Origin: JAUWCW01 sp030609125 [NCBI: Candidatus Rokuibacteriota bacterium]
Lineage (GTDB): Bacteria; JAUVQV01
Direction: 5' to 3'
NCBI GenBank assembly: GCA_030609125.1
Contig: JAUWCW010000005.1
Location: forward strand, 1-22,493
Length of the DNA stretch: 22,493 bases
Under the pieces are notes generated by a model. That model saw only the letters and a program-made list of their open reading frames with translations. It did no database searches and was not told the DNA's origin. Positions 22,430 to 22,493 of this stretch are shown here, piece by piece. Positions within the stretch are counted from its first letter, which is position 1. Every line of letters starts with the position of its first letter. A program made the translations under genes and the position numbers.

Positions 22430-22430
22430 C

Positions 22431-22493
22431 TTAGGGCTCGCGCAAGAATAACTTCCCATTTTCGCATCTCATCTTCAGGCCGTCTTCGATCGA
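22431..22493 (-). CDS. Possible 3' end of an upstream gene (partial)
   Basis: A minus-strand frame enters from the right edge and reads [20 protein letters not shown] to a TAA one base before the khpA ATG. Its third codon positions are GC-rich like the genes around it. A second open frame ending in a TGA that overlaps the khpA ATG is also possible but has AT-rich third positions. I do not recognise the product; it does not look like the end of ribosomal protein S16. Confidence 0.35.
   Translation of the reverse strand, partial: SIEDGLKMRCENGKLFLREP

Noticed and set aside
22199-22459. Longer KhpA starting at ATG 22459
   Set aside because: The extra ten residues are not family-like, and the frame overlaps the more plausible upstream coding end.
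1-22493. Mobile element, CRISPR array, tRNA or rRNA genes
   Set aside because: No transposase, integrase, direct-repeat array, cloverleaf or rRNA-like stretch was seen on either strand.

Overview
This window of GC-rich bacterial DNA consists mostly of conserved core genes. Several features suggest a Gram-negative organism of the broad 'deltaproteobacterial' kind (Desulfobacterota or relatives): a 14-subunit-type NADH:quinone oxidoreductase with separate nuoC and nuoD, a BamD outer-membrane assembly lipoprotein, a zinc-binding ribosomal protein L28, a single long Rel enzyme and a DUF1858 protein. That placement is inference from protein character only. No rRNA, tRNA, insertion sequence, phage gene or CRISPR array is visible.

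Region 1 (1-10621, minus strand) is a compact nuoABCDEFGHIJKL operon read right to left, with nuoL cut by the left edge of the window. Start and stop codons overlap or lie within a few bases at almost every junction. The NADH module (NuoEFG) is present with its FeS ligands, so this is an NADH-oxidising complex I. A sigma70-like promoter lies upstream of nuoA.

Region 2 (10852-13571, plus strand) is divergent from nuo. It holds a small unrecognised helical protein followed by a membrane-embedded spermidine-synthase-like gene whose single reading frame is interrupted by an in-frame TAG at 12675-12677. The reading frame and the protein character continue on the far side. This is the most unusual feature of the window.

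Region 3 (13698-15751, minus strand) is a three-gene operon: BamD-like lipoprotein, soluble TPR protein, and a stand-alone response-regulator receiver with an N-terminal cysteine-rich ribbon. Acylphosphatase (15911-16192, plus) is divergent from it.

Region 4 (16237-18971, minus strand) holds a DUF1858 redox-disulfide protein overlapping recG, followed by dksA with its own candidate promoter. rpmB (19090-19281, plus) is divergent from this group, and the two opposing promoters share their -10 sequence.

Region 5 (19353-22493, minus strand) holds the KH-domain protein khpA, a bifunctional (p)ppGpp synthetase/hydrolase (rel/spoT) and ridA. A block of interleaved inverted repeats occupies the leader of rel. 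DksA and Rel, partners in the stringent response, lie within about 6 kb of each other but in different transcription units. About 20 codons of a possible further gene precede khpA at the right edge.
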